From the NCBI GenBank assembly GCA_026414485.1, contig JAOAIX010000004.1:42646-106645 (forward strand): a DNA stretch of 64,000 nucleotides, written 5' to 3'. Positions 36,460 through 44,793 of the stretch are shown here, piece after piece (position 1 is the stretch's first letter; every line of letters starts with the position of its first letter). The translations under genes and the position numbers were made by a program. This stretch comes from Candidatus Bathyarchaeota archaeon. Lineage in GTDB: Archaea > Thermoproteota > Bathyarchaeia > Bathyarchaeales > Bathycorpusculaceae. The notes below the pieces were generated by a model. The model had not been told where the DNA came from and made no database searches. It saw only the letters and a list, made by a program, of their open reading frames with translations.

Positions 36460-36966
36460 ATGGTGCGCCCACAAGACCGAAAATTTGTAACTGCTGACCC
36501 TGAGAAATGTATCGGTTGTGTTGTCTGTGAATATGCTTGTTCTATGGTTAACGAAAACACATTCAATCCGACTAAATCCCGCATCCGCGCTATGCGTTTA
36601 GGGCCACTCACAAACCTGGCCGTTACCTGTCGTCACTGCGAAGATCCTGCATGTGTAGCTGCTTGTCCACGTGACGCCTTAAGTCAAGAAGAAGACAGTG
36701 GAATAATTCGTGTTGACGAAAATGCCTGTAATGGTTGCGGTTGGTGTATTGCTGCATGCCAGTTCGGAGCAATGAACATGCACCCTGAAAAGAAGGTTGT
36801 TTTTACCTGCAATAGTTGCACCGACCACGCTGAAGGCGAACCTCAATGTGTCAAGTGGTGCCCTGAAGAAGCATTATCTTTTGTCAGTGCTGAAGTGCTA
36901 GCCCAGAAATCGAGGCAAAAAGCTGTCAAAAACCTATTCCAAACTGTAGAGACCCCCAAAAAGTAA
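36460..36966 (+). CDS. Polyferredoxin (HycB/DmsB-like) partner of AOR copy 1
   Basis: A 168-residue protein with four cysteine groups for four [4Fe-4S] clusters: CIGCVVCEYAC, CRHCEDPACVAACP, CNGCGWCIAAC and CNSC ... CVKWCP. It directly follows the AOR gene, so it is the likely electron-transfer subunit of that enzyme. It is clearly homologous to the gene at 40929-41423. Confidence 0.87.
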   Translation: MVRPQDRKFVTADPEKCIGCVVCEYACSMVNENTFNPTKSRIRAMRLGPLTNLAVTCRHCEDPACVAACPRDALSQEEDSGIIRVDENACNGCGWCIAACQFGAMNMHPEKKVVFTCNSCTDHAEGEPQCVKWCPEEALSFVSAEVLAQKSRQKAVKNLFQTVETPKK

Positions 36967-37003
36967 GCTGTCATTCATACACAAATGTCAAGCGCTCTAC
37001 GCG

Positions 37004-38428
37004 CTACTCTCTTTTTTCGTTCTTTATTGAGCGTTTTTTGTTTTCAGTTAACAGGGCATCCTTTGTTTTAATCCAGCGTCGCATAGGTTGGAAGGCATCC
37101 CAAATTTTTTGCCTAAGTTGCCACAAACACCCAAACAGGATAAGTGTAAACCCTATATACTGAATGCTTTGTGTTTGATTGCTATTAGCTGCAAGATCAA
37201 AGTTAAAGAGACTGTAGCCTACATCCACGTTTCTTTCAACCTTAAAAATAAGGTAATCTGATCTGGAAAGTTGTTGAGCCGCTTGTATGTTAACAAAGAA
37301 CGCGGCGCTAAGAAGAAAAATCCCTGCGAGGCCAACTGTGAAAAGGAACCACTTTTTGAATGTGGTTTTTGTTTTAGCGTAATTGAATATTGTCAAGCAC
37401 TTGCCTGCAAGTGATGCTGCTGCCAAACTGAAGAAGGGCAAGAGTTGGTAATCAAACTTTATTGCATTATTATACGGCGACTTAAGATTAAGCGTTGCTC
37501 CCAAGAAGGTGTTAACGCTGACCACTAAAACTATGATGGCGATATAAATCAAATCAAACGTAAATGTTTTCGCAAAATGTTTTCTACCGATAATACCGAT
37601 GCCTAATGACAGCGTTGAGGCTGCTAAAAGAAACCATCCCAACCCGTAATCTCCAAGGAAATTGATGACAAAAAAATAAGATGGAACAACATTGGCGTAA
37701 TTTGGATTAGAGAAGTCGCCGTGATTGAAAACAGAAAGTACTCCTTGCCCTGAAATTACTTCATACCACAAAAGGACAAATACTAGTGATGGTAAGCAAA
37801 ACCCAACCACTAAGTTAAGTGAGCGTTTCAATTTTTTTCTAAAGAAAAAATAAAACATAGCAAGGGGGATAAGAATGAAAACAGCATACAGTTTTGTGAG
37901 AAGTGCTGCAGCAAAAAGAACACCTGCGCCCACTGCTAGCTTGCCAGACTCTTTACGGACAGCCAAGATTCCCACAAAAAAGCAAAGTAGACTAAGAAAT
38001 AGGCATTGTGTATCTATGAGAAAACTTCGTGAAAGGATAAGATACCATGGCGTTAAAGCAAAAAGTGCTGCGGCGAATAGACCGGTATTTTCGCCATAAA
38101 AAGTTTTGCCGAGTTTGTACAAAACTATGATGGAACCAAGTCCAAACAGAGTCACAAGAATTACACCTGTATCTGCTGAGGCGCCGAAGGCTTTGAGAAA
38201 TAATGCTGCGGTGTAAAAACCTAGTGGAGGCTGATCCATCATGTTGCCGATGTCTTTCACGTAGGGCATACCCCATCTCAATACGCCTGAGGTTGCTTGG
38301 AATTCCCATTCCGTATCCCCATTCTCAAAAGGTCCAATGGCAACTAAAATTAGCGCAGTGCCAATTAGGACGCTCAAAAGGGGAACTTTTCCATTTATTA
38401 GATTGATTATTTTGCTTTTGTTACGCAT
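37004..38428 (-). CDS. GT39-like membrane glycosyltransferase
   Basis: A 474-residue protein with about ten or more membrane helices. The first extracytoplasmic loop carries an acidic residue followed by MMDQPPLGFY, matching the D/E ... PP pattern of ArnT/PMT-like (GT39/GT83) polyprenyl-phosphate sugar transferases. It probably transfers a sugar from a dolichol carrier to a protein or lipid on the outer face. It interrupts the two AOR modules on the opposite strand and is not obviously related to them. The C-terminus is a basic cytoplasmic tail. Confidence 0.7.
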   Translation of the reverse strand: MRNKSKIINLINGKVPLLSVLIGTALILVAIGPFENGDTEWEFQATSGVLRWGMPYVKDIGNMMDQPPLGFYTAALFLKAFGASADTGVILVTLFGLGSIIVLYKLGKTFYGENTGLFAAALFALTPWYLILSRSFLIDTQCLFLSLLCFFVGILAVRKESGKLAVGAGVLFAAALLTKLYAVFILIPLAMFYFFFRKKLKRSLNLVVGFCLPSLVFVLLWYEVISGQGVLSVFNHGDFSNPNYANVVPSYFFVINFLGDYGLGWFLLAASTLSLGIGIIGRKHFAKTFTFDLIYIAIIVLVVSVNTFLGATLNLKSPYNNAIKFDYQLLPFFSLAAASLAGKCLTIFNYAKTKTTFKKWFLFTVGLAGIFLLSAAFFVNIQAAQQLSRSDYLIFKVERNVDVGYSLFNFDLAANSNQTQSIQYIGFTLILFGCLWQLRQKIWDAFQPMRRWIKTKDALLTENKKRSIKNEKRE

Positions 38429-38585
38429 CCTCCATGTTTGTCTCCTTTTGACGATGCCTCACCAAATAACCTCTTATTCCATCTTGAACTTTTTTTAAAA
38501 AAATAAAACTTTTCCCACTTCCCACTTCGAAAGCTTTACTAGTTCCAGGAATATAGTCTGCTGCGTTATTTTTGTCTTTGAGGTT

Positions 38586-38903
38586 TTATCCTCCTGTCAT
38601 CAGCGGCATAATCACTATGTTGTCGCCATTTTTCAACTTTGTTTCTATTCCTACTTGATCCATCAGAACACCGTTAACCATGATCACAAACATGGGTTTA
38701 ACTTCTTTTTTGTTTGGATCATAGATTTCTGGGTTGAAGGGTTTTCCGAATTCTGATGAAAGCTTGTCTAGTAACCCTGTAAGTGAAGTTCCTTCGGAAA
38801 GTTCTTTTTCGTCTTGTATGCGATTTGTGTAAGTTTTTACCAATCCCAAATAGTTAACTTTCACTTTCAATTTTTGTCCCTTCGCTACCAAACGTGTTTT
38901 CAT
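38586..38903 (-). CDS. MoaD/ThiS-family sulfur carrier protein (copy 1)
   Basis: A 105-residue beta-grasp protein ending in TGG, the diglycine that is adenylated and thiocarboxylated. MoaD proteins donate sulfur to the pterin of tungsten and molybdenum cofactors. It is divergent from AOR copy 2 and resembles the MoaD-like gene at 41624-41914 in its last third (VIMVNGVLMDQ and PLMTGG against SINGLLLNQ and PIVTGG). A role in AOR cofactor synthesis is inferred from position; thiamine or tRNA thiolation is possible. Confidence 0.8.
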   Translation of the reverse strand: MKTRLVAKGQKLKVKVNYLGLVKTYTNRIQDEKELSEGTSLTGLLDKLSSEFGKPFNPEIYDPNKKEVKPMFVIMVNGVLMDQVGIETKLKNGDNIVIMPLMTGG

Positions 38904-39072
38904 TAGAAGAATTTAGTATCTCATATTCTTTTTTCAACTTTCGGCTTAGAGATCCATATAAAATCTAAGGTAGCACTACAACATCAAATAATAACTTTTC
39001 ATTTGCTCACCCATTAAGTTAATATAGCTTTCAACTGACTATAACTCCATAATCGTATGGAGGACACAGAAT

Positions 39073-40926
39073 TTGTACGGTTATGCAGGAAGAGTCCTTT
39101 ACGTTGACTTAACTACCGGCAAAACTCGCGTTGAAAAACTAAATGAAGAGTACGCCCAGAAGTACGTTGGTGGAATAGGTCTGGGTATGCGCTTGTGGCT
39201 TGCTAACTCAAAAGCAGGCGTTGACGCATTCAGCCCCGAAAACCCCCTTGTTTTAGCTCTTGGTCCAATATCAGGAACTATGTTCCCCACAGCTGGAAAC
39301 GGTCATGCGTTTGTTTCTAAATCTCCCGCAACTGGTGCAATAGGTGAAGCTGTCGCACATGGCACATTTGGGGCGGAGTTGAAGCGAGCAGGGTACGATG
39401 CCGTTATATTAACTGGCAAAGCTGAGAAACCTGTTTACCTCTGGATTGATGATGATTCAGTGCAATTGTTGGACGCTGCACATTTGATGGGTAAGTCGCC
39501 TAGTGAAACCGAGGATGCAATAAAAGATGAACTTGGAGACTACTATATCCGTGTTGCCTCCATAGGTATGGCTGGTGAAAAACTCAGTCGGATCGCTTGT
39601 ATTATAAATGAGAAAACTCGAGCTGCTGGACGGACAGGCATGGGCGCCGTCATGGGCTCTAAGAATCTTAAGGCTATTGCGGTACGAGGAACAAGGGATA
39701 TTGTTCCAGCTAAACCTGATGAGTTTATGGATATGGTTAAGGAATTCCATGAACGTATGAAAGGGCCTGCTACTCAGAAGTACCGCACTTTAGGAACGGC
39801 GGAGAACGTTTTGGTTCATAATTCTCTATTCTGTATGCCTACACGTAACTACAACAATGCTCACTTTGAGGCCGCTGATAAAGTAAGCGGTGAGGTCATG
39901 AATGAAAAGTACGTGGCAAAAATAATCGGTTGCAGTTCCTGTGCGATGCGTTGTGAGCATGAAGTTGTCATTCGTGAAGGTCAACACAAAGGGACCATGA
40001 CCCGCATGGAGTATGAGATGCTCTGGTCCATGGGGCCCTACTGTGGAATTGACAAGTTCGATGCTATCATAAAAGGTGTCTCATTGTGCAACCAGTACGG
40101 CATGGACGCCATAAGCGCTGGTGTTATTGTAGGTTTTGCCATGGACTGTCATGAACAAGGCATTCTGTCACATGAGGAACTTGGGGTTGACGCTCACTTT
40201 GGCAACGCGGATGCCTTGCTCACTTTGCTTGAAAAAATGGGCAAACGTGAAGGAATTGGTGACATACTGGCTGATGGTGTACGGATTGCGGCACAAAAAA
40301 TCGGTAAAGGCGCAGATAAACTAGCTCAGCACATTAAAGGTTTGGAGGTTACAGGTTACGACCTGCGGTGTCTCAAGACAGCTGCTTTAGGTTTTGCCGT
40401 CTCTTTCAGGGGTGCTGACCACAACAGACATGGTGCTTATGCTTTTGACGTGAAGGGAAAAGTTGATCGTCTGAAAGCGGAGAAAGGACGCGGTAAACTA
40501 GTTCGTGACATGGAAGACGTCTACGCACTAATCGATTCTTTTATTGTATGCAAGTTTTCAAGAGGTACCTACTACAAGGAACTGTCTGATATGGCTAAAC
40601 TTTACAGCTTAGTCACGGGTTACGAGATGAATCCGGAAGCGGTAAAGAAAGCAGGCGAAAGAATAAACACAATCGCCAGAGTCATTAACGTCAGAGAAGG
40701 CTTAAGCCGGAAAGATGACACGTTACCATGGAAAGTCATGAATCAACCCATACCTGATGATGGTCCAGTAAAAGGCGCTGTTGTTACCCAAGATGAGTTG
40801 GATTTGCTATTAGACGATTACTACCAAGCCCGCGGCTGGACACCCGATGGTGTGCCAACAGCAGAGAAACTTAAAGAGCTAGGCATGGAAGACCTCGTCG
40901 ACATCATCCAAGCTAGGGAGGCATAA
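39073..40926 (+). CDS. aor: Tungsten-containing aldehyde:ferredoxin oxidoreductase (copy 2)
   Basis: A 617-residue paralog of the protein at 34587, with cluster ligands C287, C290, C294 (CSSCAMRC) and C493. The two copies share most of their N-terminal domain and end alike (LDDYY-ARGW region), so they arose by duplication but have diverged. It starts with TTG, nine bases after GGAGG. A TATA-like TTAATATAG lies near 39019. It is followed two bases later by its own polyferredoxin gene. Confidence 0.9.
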   Translation: MYGYAGRVLYVDLTTGKTRVEKLNEEYAQKYVGGIGLGMRLWLANSKAGVDAFSPENPLVLALGPISGTMFPTAGNGHAFVSKSPATGAIGEAVAHGTFGAELKRAGYDAVILTGKAEKPVYLWIDDDSVQLLDAAHLMGKSPSETEDAIKDELGDYYIRVASIGMAGEKLSRIACIINEKTRAAGRTGMGAVMGSKNLKAIAVRGTRDIVPAKPDEFMDMVKEFHERMKGPATQKYRTLGTAENVLVHNSLFCMPTRNYNNAHFEAADKVSGEVMNEKYVAKIIGCSSCAMRCEHEVVIREGQHKGTMTRMEYEMLWSMGPYCGIDKFDAIIKGVSLCNQYGMDAISAGVIVGFAMDCHEQGILSHEELGVDAHFGNADALLTLLEKMGKREGIGDILADGVRIAAQKIGKGADKLAQHIKGLEVTGYDLRCLKTAALGFAVSFRGADHNRHGAYAFDVKGKVDRLKAEKGRGKLVRDMEDVYALIDSFIVCKFSRGTYYKELSDMAKLYSLVTGYEMNPEAVKKAGERINTIARVINVREGLSRKDDTLPWKVMNQPIPDDGPVKGAVVTQDELDLLLDDYYQARGWTPDGVPTAEKLKELGMEDLVDIIQAREA

Positions 40927-40928
40927 AA

Positions 40929-41423
40929 ATGGTCAAAATTCACGAGCGCCAATTCGTATCTTGTGACCCAGAAAAATGCGTCGGCTGCCAAATCTGTGAA
41001 TACGCTTGCTCTTGGACTAAGGAAAAAGCATTCAATCCAATAAAATCCAGAATACGTGTTGTCCGCCAAAACCAAATCGTTAACATGGCGGTTGCCTGTA
41101 GGCTCTGTGAAGAACCCGCTTGTGTTGCAGCTTGTCCGCGGGACGCTTTAACCCAGTCTGAAGAGACAGGCGTTATAATGATTGATAAAGATCGTTGTAA
41201 CGGTTGCGGGTGGTGTATTGAAGCCTGCGACTACGGCGCGATGATGCTGCATCCTGAAACAAAAACAGTATATGTCTGCGACTTATGTAAAGACAAGCCG
41301 GATGGTCCCCAATGTGTCAAGTGGTGTCCTGAAGAAGCTTTAAGTACAGTTACCAGTGATGTGCTAGCACAAAAGGCAAGAATCAGCGCTATAAAGAAAC
41401 TCTTCCAAGAAAAGAAACTATAA
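40929..41423 (+). CDS. Polyferredoxin partner of AOR copy 2
   Basis: A 164-residue protein with four [4Fe-4S] cysteine groups: CVGCQICEYAC, CRLCEEPACVAACP, CNGCGWCIEAC and CDLC ... CVKWCP. It is homologous to 36460-36966 and in the same position behind its AOR gene. It should carry electrons between AOR and ferredoxin, or another acceptor such as the Hdr/hydrogenase proteins encoded nearby. Confidence 0.87.
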   Translation: MVKIHERQFVSCDPEKCVGCQICEYACSWTKEKAFNPIKSRIRVVRQNQIVNMAVACRLCEEPACVAACPRDALTQSEETGVIMIDKDRCNGCGWCIEACDYGAMMLHPETKTVYVCDLCKDKPDGPQCVKWCPEEALSTVTSDVLAQKARISAIKKLFQEKKL

Positions 41424-41623
41424 GCCCAAAAGGGCTTTCACATTTCCCTTTTTGATTATTCTGCTGTTGAAGTAAAAAGAGTTCAAAGTATATCTAAAGT
41501 TATTTCTTTGGAATACAGGTGTCACTTTTGACGTCTTTGGCAAAGACAAATTCCAAGCTATTTGTAAAAGAAACTGATAAAAAGTTTTATCACTTTCTTT
41601 ATGGGTAAGAAAGGTGAGGCACT

Positions 41624-41914
41624 TTGAAGGTAACAGTGGATTATCTAGGTTACATCAAAGGGGTGCTTGGAGTAAAACAACCTGAAGTTGTTGTACTCAA
41701 AGACAACGCGCAAGTTCGAGACTTGCTAGCGGCTTTGGCTGAAAAACACGGGGCACCTTTTAAAAAAGCTGTATATGAGCCAAACAGTTCAGATCTTAAA
41801 CCAACCTACATAATGTCCATCAACGGTCTGTTGCTTAACCAACTCAAAGAGTTAGACACTAACCTCAAAGACGGTGACCAAGTCGTCCTCCTGCCCATAG
41901 TTACAGGTGGGTAA
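41624..41914 (+). CDS. MoaD/ThiS-family sulfur carrier protein (copy 2)
   Basis: A 96-residue beta-grasp protein ending IVTGG, starting with TTG. It lies 200 bases after the AOR copy 2 module on the same strand. Like copy 1 it is a probable sulfur donor for pterin cofactor assembly. The presence of two such carriers near two AORs suggests that each module kept its own. Confidence 0.8.
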   Translation: MKVTVDYLGYIKGVLGVKQPEVVVLKDNAQVRDLLAALAEKHGAPFKKAVYEPNSSDLKPTYIMSINGLLLNQLKELDTNLKDGDQVVLLPIVTGG

Positions 41915-41941
41915 GAAAAGGAAAATTTAAACATACAAACC

Positions 41942-43039
41942 GTGCAGTTTCTGGCGGTGAAAAATCTGAATCGTATAGACGCTCTCAAGCAAGCTGCTTT
42001 TATCGAAAGCAGTTTTGATGGTTATTTAATTTTTAACAGCATAAATCTGTTGTACTTAACAGGTTGCTCTGGGCCATCTGCGTTGCTTATCCCCTCTGCT
42101 GGCGAAATCACTCTCTACGTGTACAGTGTAAACTACGAGCAAACCAAAGCTCAAGCTGCAGGATTCCAAGTGGAATTGGTCAAAGCCAACGAGAATCTTA
42201 TATCAACTATTGCTGAACAAGTCAAGTGCTTCAAGATAAAAAAACTTCTTGTAGACACATTAACCGTTGAAAAGTGGGAAATCCTAACCAAGGAACTAGG
42301 CGCCGACCATACTGCATGTGTCAACACATCTTTCATTCAGGCGCTTCGCGGGGTCAAGGACAAAACAGAAATTGCATTAATGCGTAAAGCCGCCCAACTA
42401 ACAAGTCTAGGCATGAAAGTTGCGACTGAAACTATCCGACCTGGCGTCAAAGAGTATGAGGTAGCGGCAGAAATTGAGTATGCAATGCGTAAAGGCGGGG
42501 CAGGGGGTACAGCTTTTGAAACAATTGTGGCTTCTGGGCCAAATTCTGTTTTTCCTCACGGTGGTTGTTCCAGCAAAAAAATCCGAAAAGGTGACTTAGT
42601 GGTAGTGGATATAGGCGCAACCTTCCAGCATTACTGTTCAGACATGACGCGGACGTTTGTCGTAGGAAAACCAACTGAAAAGCAACTGAAAATCTACAAC
42701 CTTGTAAAAGACGCGCAGGCTGCCTCTTGTCACCTATTTAAAGCAGGTGCCGCGGCATCTGTTGTTGATGGTGCTGCAAGAAAAATAATTTCAGAAGCAG
42801 GCCACGGGGACCACTTTGTGCATCGTTTAGGTCACGGAGTAGGTTTGGAAGTTCATGAGTCTCCAACTTTAGGGCAATACAGTCAAGATATCCTTGCAGC
42901 GGGTAACGTCGTCACAGTAGAGCCTGGAATATACATTCCAGGATTTGGTGGTATACGCATTGAAGATACTGTTCTAGTAAAACCTGAAAACGCAGAGAAA
43001 CTAACCTCTGGTTGTTATAGTCTCGTTTTAGAAAATTAA
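41942..43039 (+). CDS. pepQ: Xaa-Pro dipeptidase/aminopeptidase (M24 family)
   Basis: A 365-residue metallopeptidase with an N-terminal creatinase-like domain and a pita-bread catalytic domain. The five dimetal ligands are all visible: D223, D234, H298, E327 and E341. It cleaves peptides with proline in the second position in the cytoplasm. It starts with GTG 28 bases after the MoaD-like gene. An alternative role as a non-proline M24 peptidase cannot be excluded. Confidence 0.87.
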   Translation: MQFLAVKNLNRIDALKQAAFIESSFDGYLIFNSINLLYLTGCSGPSALLIPSAGEITLYVYSVNYEQTKAQAAGFQVELVKANENLISTIAEQVKCFKIKKLLVDTLTVEKWEILTKELGADHTACVNTSFIQALRGVKDKTEIALMRKAAQLTSLGMKVATETIRPGVKEYEVAAEIEYAMRKGGAGGTAFETIVASGPNSVFPHGGCSSKKIRKGDLVVVDIGATFQHYCSDMTRTFVVGKPTEKQLKIYNLVKDAQAASCHLFKAGAAASVVDGAARKIISEAGHGDHFVHRLGHGVGLEVHESPTLGQYSQDILAAGNVVTVEPGIYIPGFGGIRIEDTVLVKPENAEKLTSGCYSLVLEN

Positions 43040-43091
43040 TAATCTTAAAATTGTCCTTCACTTATTAAATAGCATAATTGGGGGTTAGATA

Positions 43092-43649
43092 TTGAGCACA
43101 AAAGCAGTTATAGTGGTTGATATGCTAAACGATTTTGTCACGGGCAAGCTCAAAGTAGATCGTGCTCAACGTGTGATCCCTAACATCAAGCGTTTAGTTG
43201 AAGCGGCACGTGCAATACACATACCAGTTATCTATGTCAATGATGCTCATTATCCACAGGATTTAGAAGTAACTCGGAAATGGGGTGAACATGCTATAAA
43301 AGGCACAAAAGGGGCTGAAATAATTCCTGAACTTAAACCTGTCGAATCAGATTATGTCCTTGAAAAAAGAACCTATAGTGGCTTTTATGAAACAGGTTTA
43401 GACCCCTTGCTGAGAAGCCTATACAAAGGCAAAGGTGTAAAAACTTTGGTTCTGTGCGGTTTGCACACTCACATATGCATAAGACATACTGCAGCCGACG
43501 CCTTTTTCAGGGGTTACAGCATAGTAATCGTAAAAGATGGCGTTGAAGCTTTCACAGATGAAGACCACGAACAAGGACTTAAATATCTAAAGCAAGTTTA
43601 CGGCGCCAAAATTTTAACTACAGCTGAGGTAATTGCTGGGTTCTGCTAA
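43092..43649 (+). CDS. Isochorismatase-fold hydrolase (nicotinamidase-like)
   Basis: A 185-residue cysteine hydrolase with the family triad D10 (VVDMLNDF), K92 (EKRTYSGF) and C129 (HTHICIRHTAAD). Nicotinamidase converts nicotinamide to nicotinate for NAD recycling and is the commonest function of this fold in archaea. Other amidases share the fold. It starts with TTG after a GGGGG ribosome-binding stretch. Confidence 0.82.
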   Translation: MSTKAVIVVDMLNDFVTGKLKVDRAQRVIPNIKRLVEAARAIHIPVIYVNDAHYPQDLEVTRKWGEHAIKGTKGAEIIPELKPVESDYVLEKRTYSGFYETGLDPLLRSLYKGKGVKTLVLCGLHTHICIRHTAADAFFRGYSIVIVKDGVEAFTDEDHEQGLKYLKQVYGAKILTTAEVIAGFC

Positions 43650-43718
43650 AACAACGAGAGATCTGAAAAATCCCCTAACGAAGCATCCTTGACAAAAAGA
43701 TCTGATTAAAGGTTTTAA

Positions 43719-43793
43719 TGGACCCGGCCGGATTCGAACCAGCGACCGACAGATTATGAGTCTGGCGCTCTAGCCTAACTGAGCTACGGGTCC
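43719..43793 (-). tRNA. tRNA-Met (CAT), elongator type
   Basis: The minus strand folds into a full cloverleaf of 75 bases including the discriminator A. Acceptor GGACCCG pairs with CGGGTCC, the D arm is GCTC/GAGC, the anticodon loop is CTCATAA (anticodon CAT) and the T arm is GCTGG/CCGGC. The anticodon stem lacks the three G-C pairs of an initiator, so it is elongator tRNA-Met or the CAT-bearing tRNA-Ile2. No intron and no encoded CCA. Confidence 0.93.
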
Positions 43794-43917
43794 ACATTGT
43801 GTTCCTTACTATTGCTGTTTTTAACGGAATTTAAACGTTTTCCGAGTTTTTGCTGCATAAAATCCATCCATGTTTTTCCTGTTGGATTTTGAGTTAATTG
43901 AGTTTTAAATCAAAAGC

Positions 43918-44793
43918 TCAGTTGTCAATGTTTGTCATTCGTTCGTAGTGATAAAGGTATTCTTGGGCATATCCGGCGTAGTCTCCAAAGTAGTTTCTGC
44001 ATATCTCACTTATTTTTGAGTACTTAGAGTTGTCGAGTTTTCTACTTTTGGCCAGTTTCTGTGTGAGTTCTCGTGGTAGAAGGCGATTATAATGCCGTAA
44101 AACTACGCGTTTGATCCAGACGTCAACAGGGAACGCTTCATATTTGCCTAAAGAAAAAAGCAATACGCAATCCGCCACTTTAGGACCAACACCCGTAAAG
44201 TTGCATAGAATCTTTTTTGCCTCGGCATAAGGCAACTGCCTCAGTTCTTCTAAATCAAACTGTTGCTCAAAGATTTTTTTAGCCGTGGTTTTGAGGTATT
44301 TGGCGCGGTAACCTAAACCACATGCTGATAAACTGTCTAAGGTCGCACAGGCTAGCGCGTCTACAGTGGGGAAGTTGTAAAAGTCGTAGCCTTCAAAAAC
44401 TGTTTTTTCTCCGAATTTTTGAGCGAGCTTGTTTAGCATGGTTTTTATGGCTGGTATACCTTTGTAGGTGGCGCATATGTATGATGCAAGGCACTCCCAT
44501 GGGTCTTGCTGAATTAACCTTAAACCCCACAGTTTTTCAAGTGCGCGGCAAATGTGTGCGTCTTTGTTGATGCTTTCCTTGATTTTTTGTAGGTCATCGT
44601 TCAAGCCGAAATAGTGACAGACAAACTCTGAGTTGACGTTAACGAATTCTAGGCGCTTTTCAACTTGGCGTATCTTGAACACTTTATCTTTGGCAACTCC
44701 AAACCACCAGTCGCCAATTTTGTTCCACCTGAAAACTTGACCGCAGCACAGAGTCACATCTAAATTAAACGGGCAAGCCTTCAGATTTAGCAT
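43918..44793 (-). CDS. ogg: 8-oxoguanine DNA glycosylase, OGG1 type
   Basis: A 291-residue protein with the N-terminal OGG domain (LDVTLCCGQVFRW) followed by a helix-hairpin-helix glycosylase domain. The hairpin FTGVGPKVADC carries the catalytic K205, and FPVDVWIKR the catalytic D224. It excises 8-oxoguanine opposite cytosine and nicks the strand. Many archaea have the shorter OGG2 or AGOG instead, so this two-domain form resembles the bacterial/eukaryotic one. Its ATG directly abuts the stop of the EF-2 paralog gene. Confidence 0.88.
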   Translation of the reverse strand: MLNLKACPFNLDVTLCCGQVFRWNKIGDWWFGVAKDKVFKIRQVEKRLEFVNVNSEFVCHYFGLNDDLQKIKESINKDAHICRALEKLWGLRLIQQDPWECLASYICATYKGIPAIKTMLNKLAQKFGEKTVFEGYDFYNFPTVDALACATLDSLSACGLGYRAKYLKTTAKKIFEQQFDLEELRQLPYAEAKKILCNFTGVGPKVADCVLLFSLGKYEAFPVDVWIKRVVLRHYNRLLPRELTQKLAKSRKLDNSKYSKISEICRNYFGDYAGYAQEYLYHYERMTNIDN

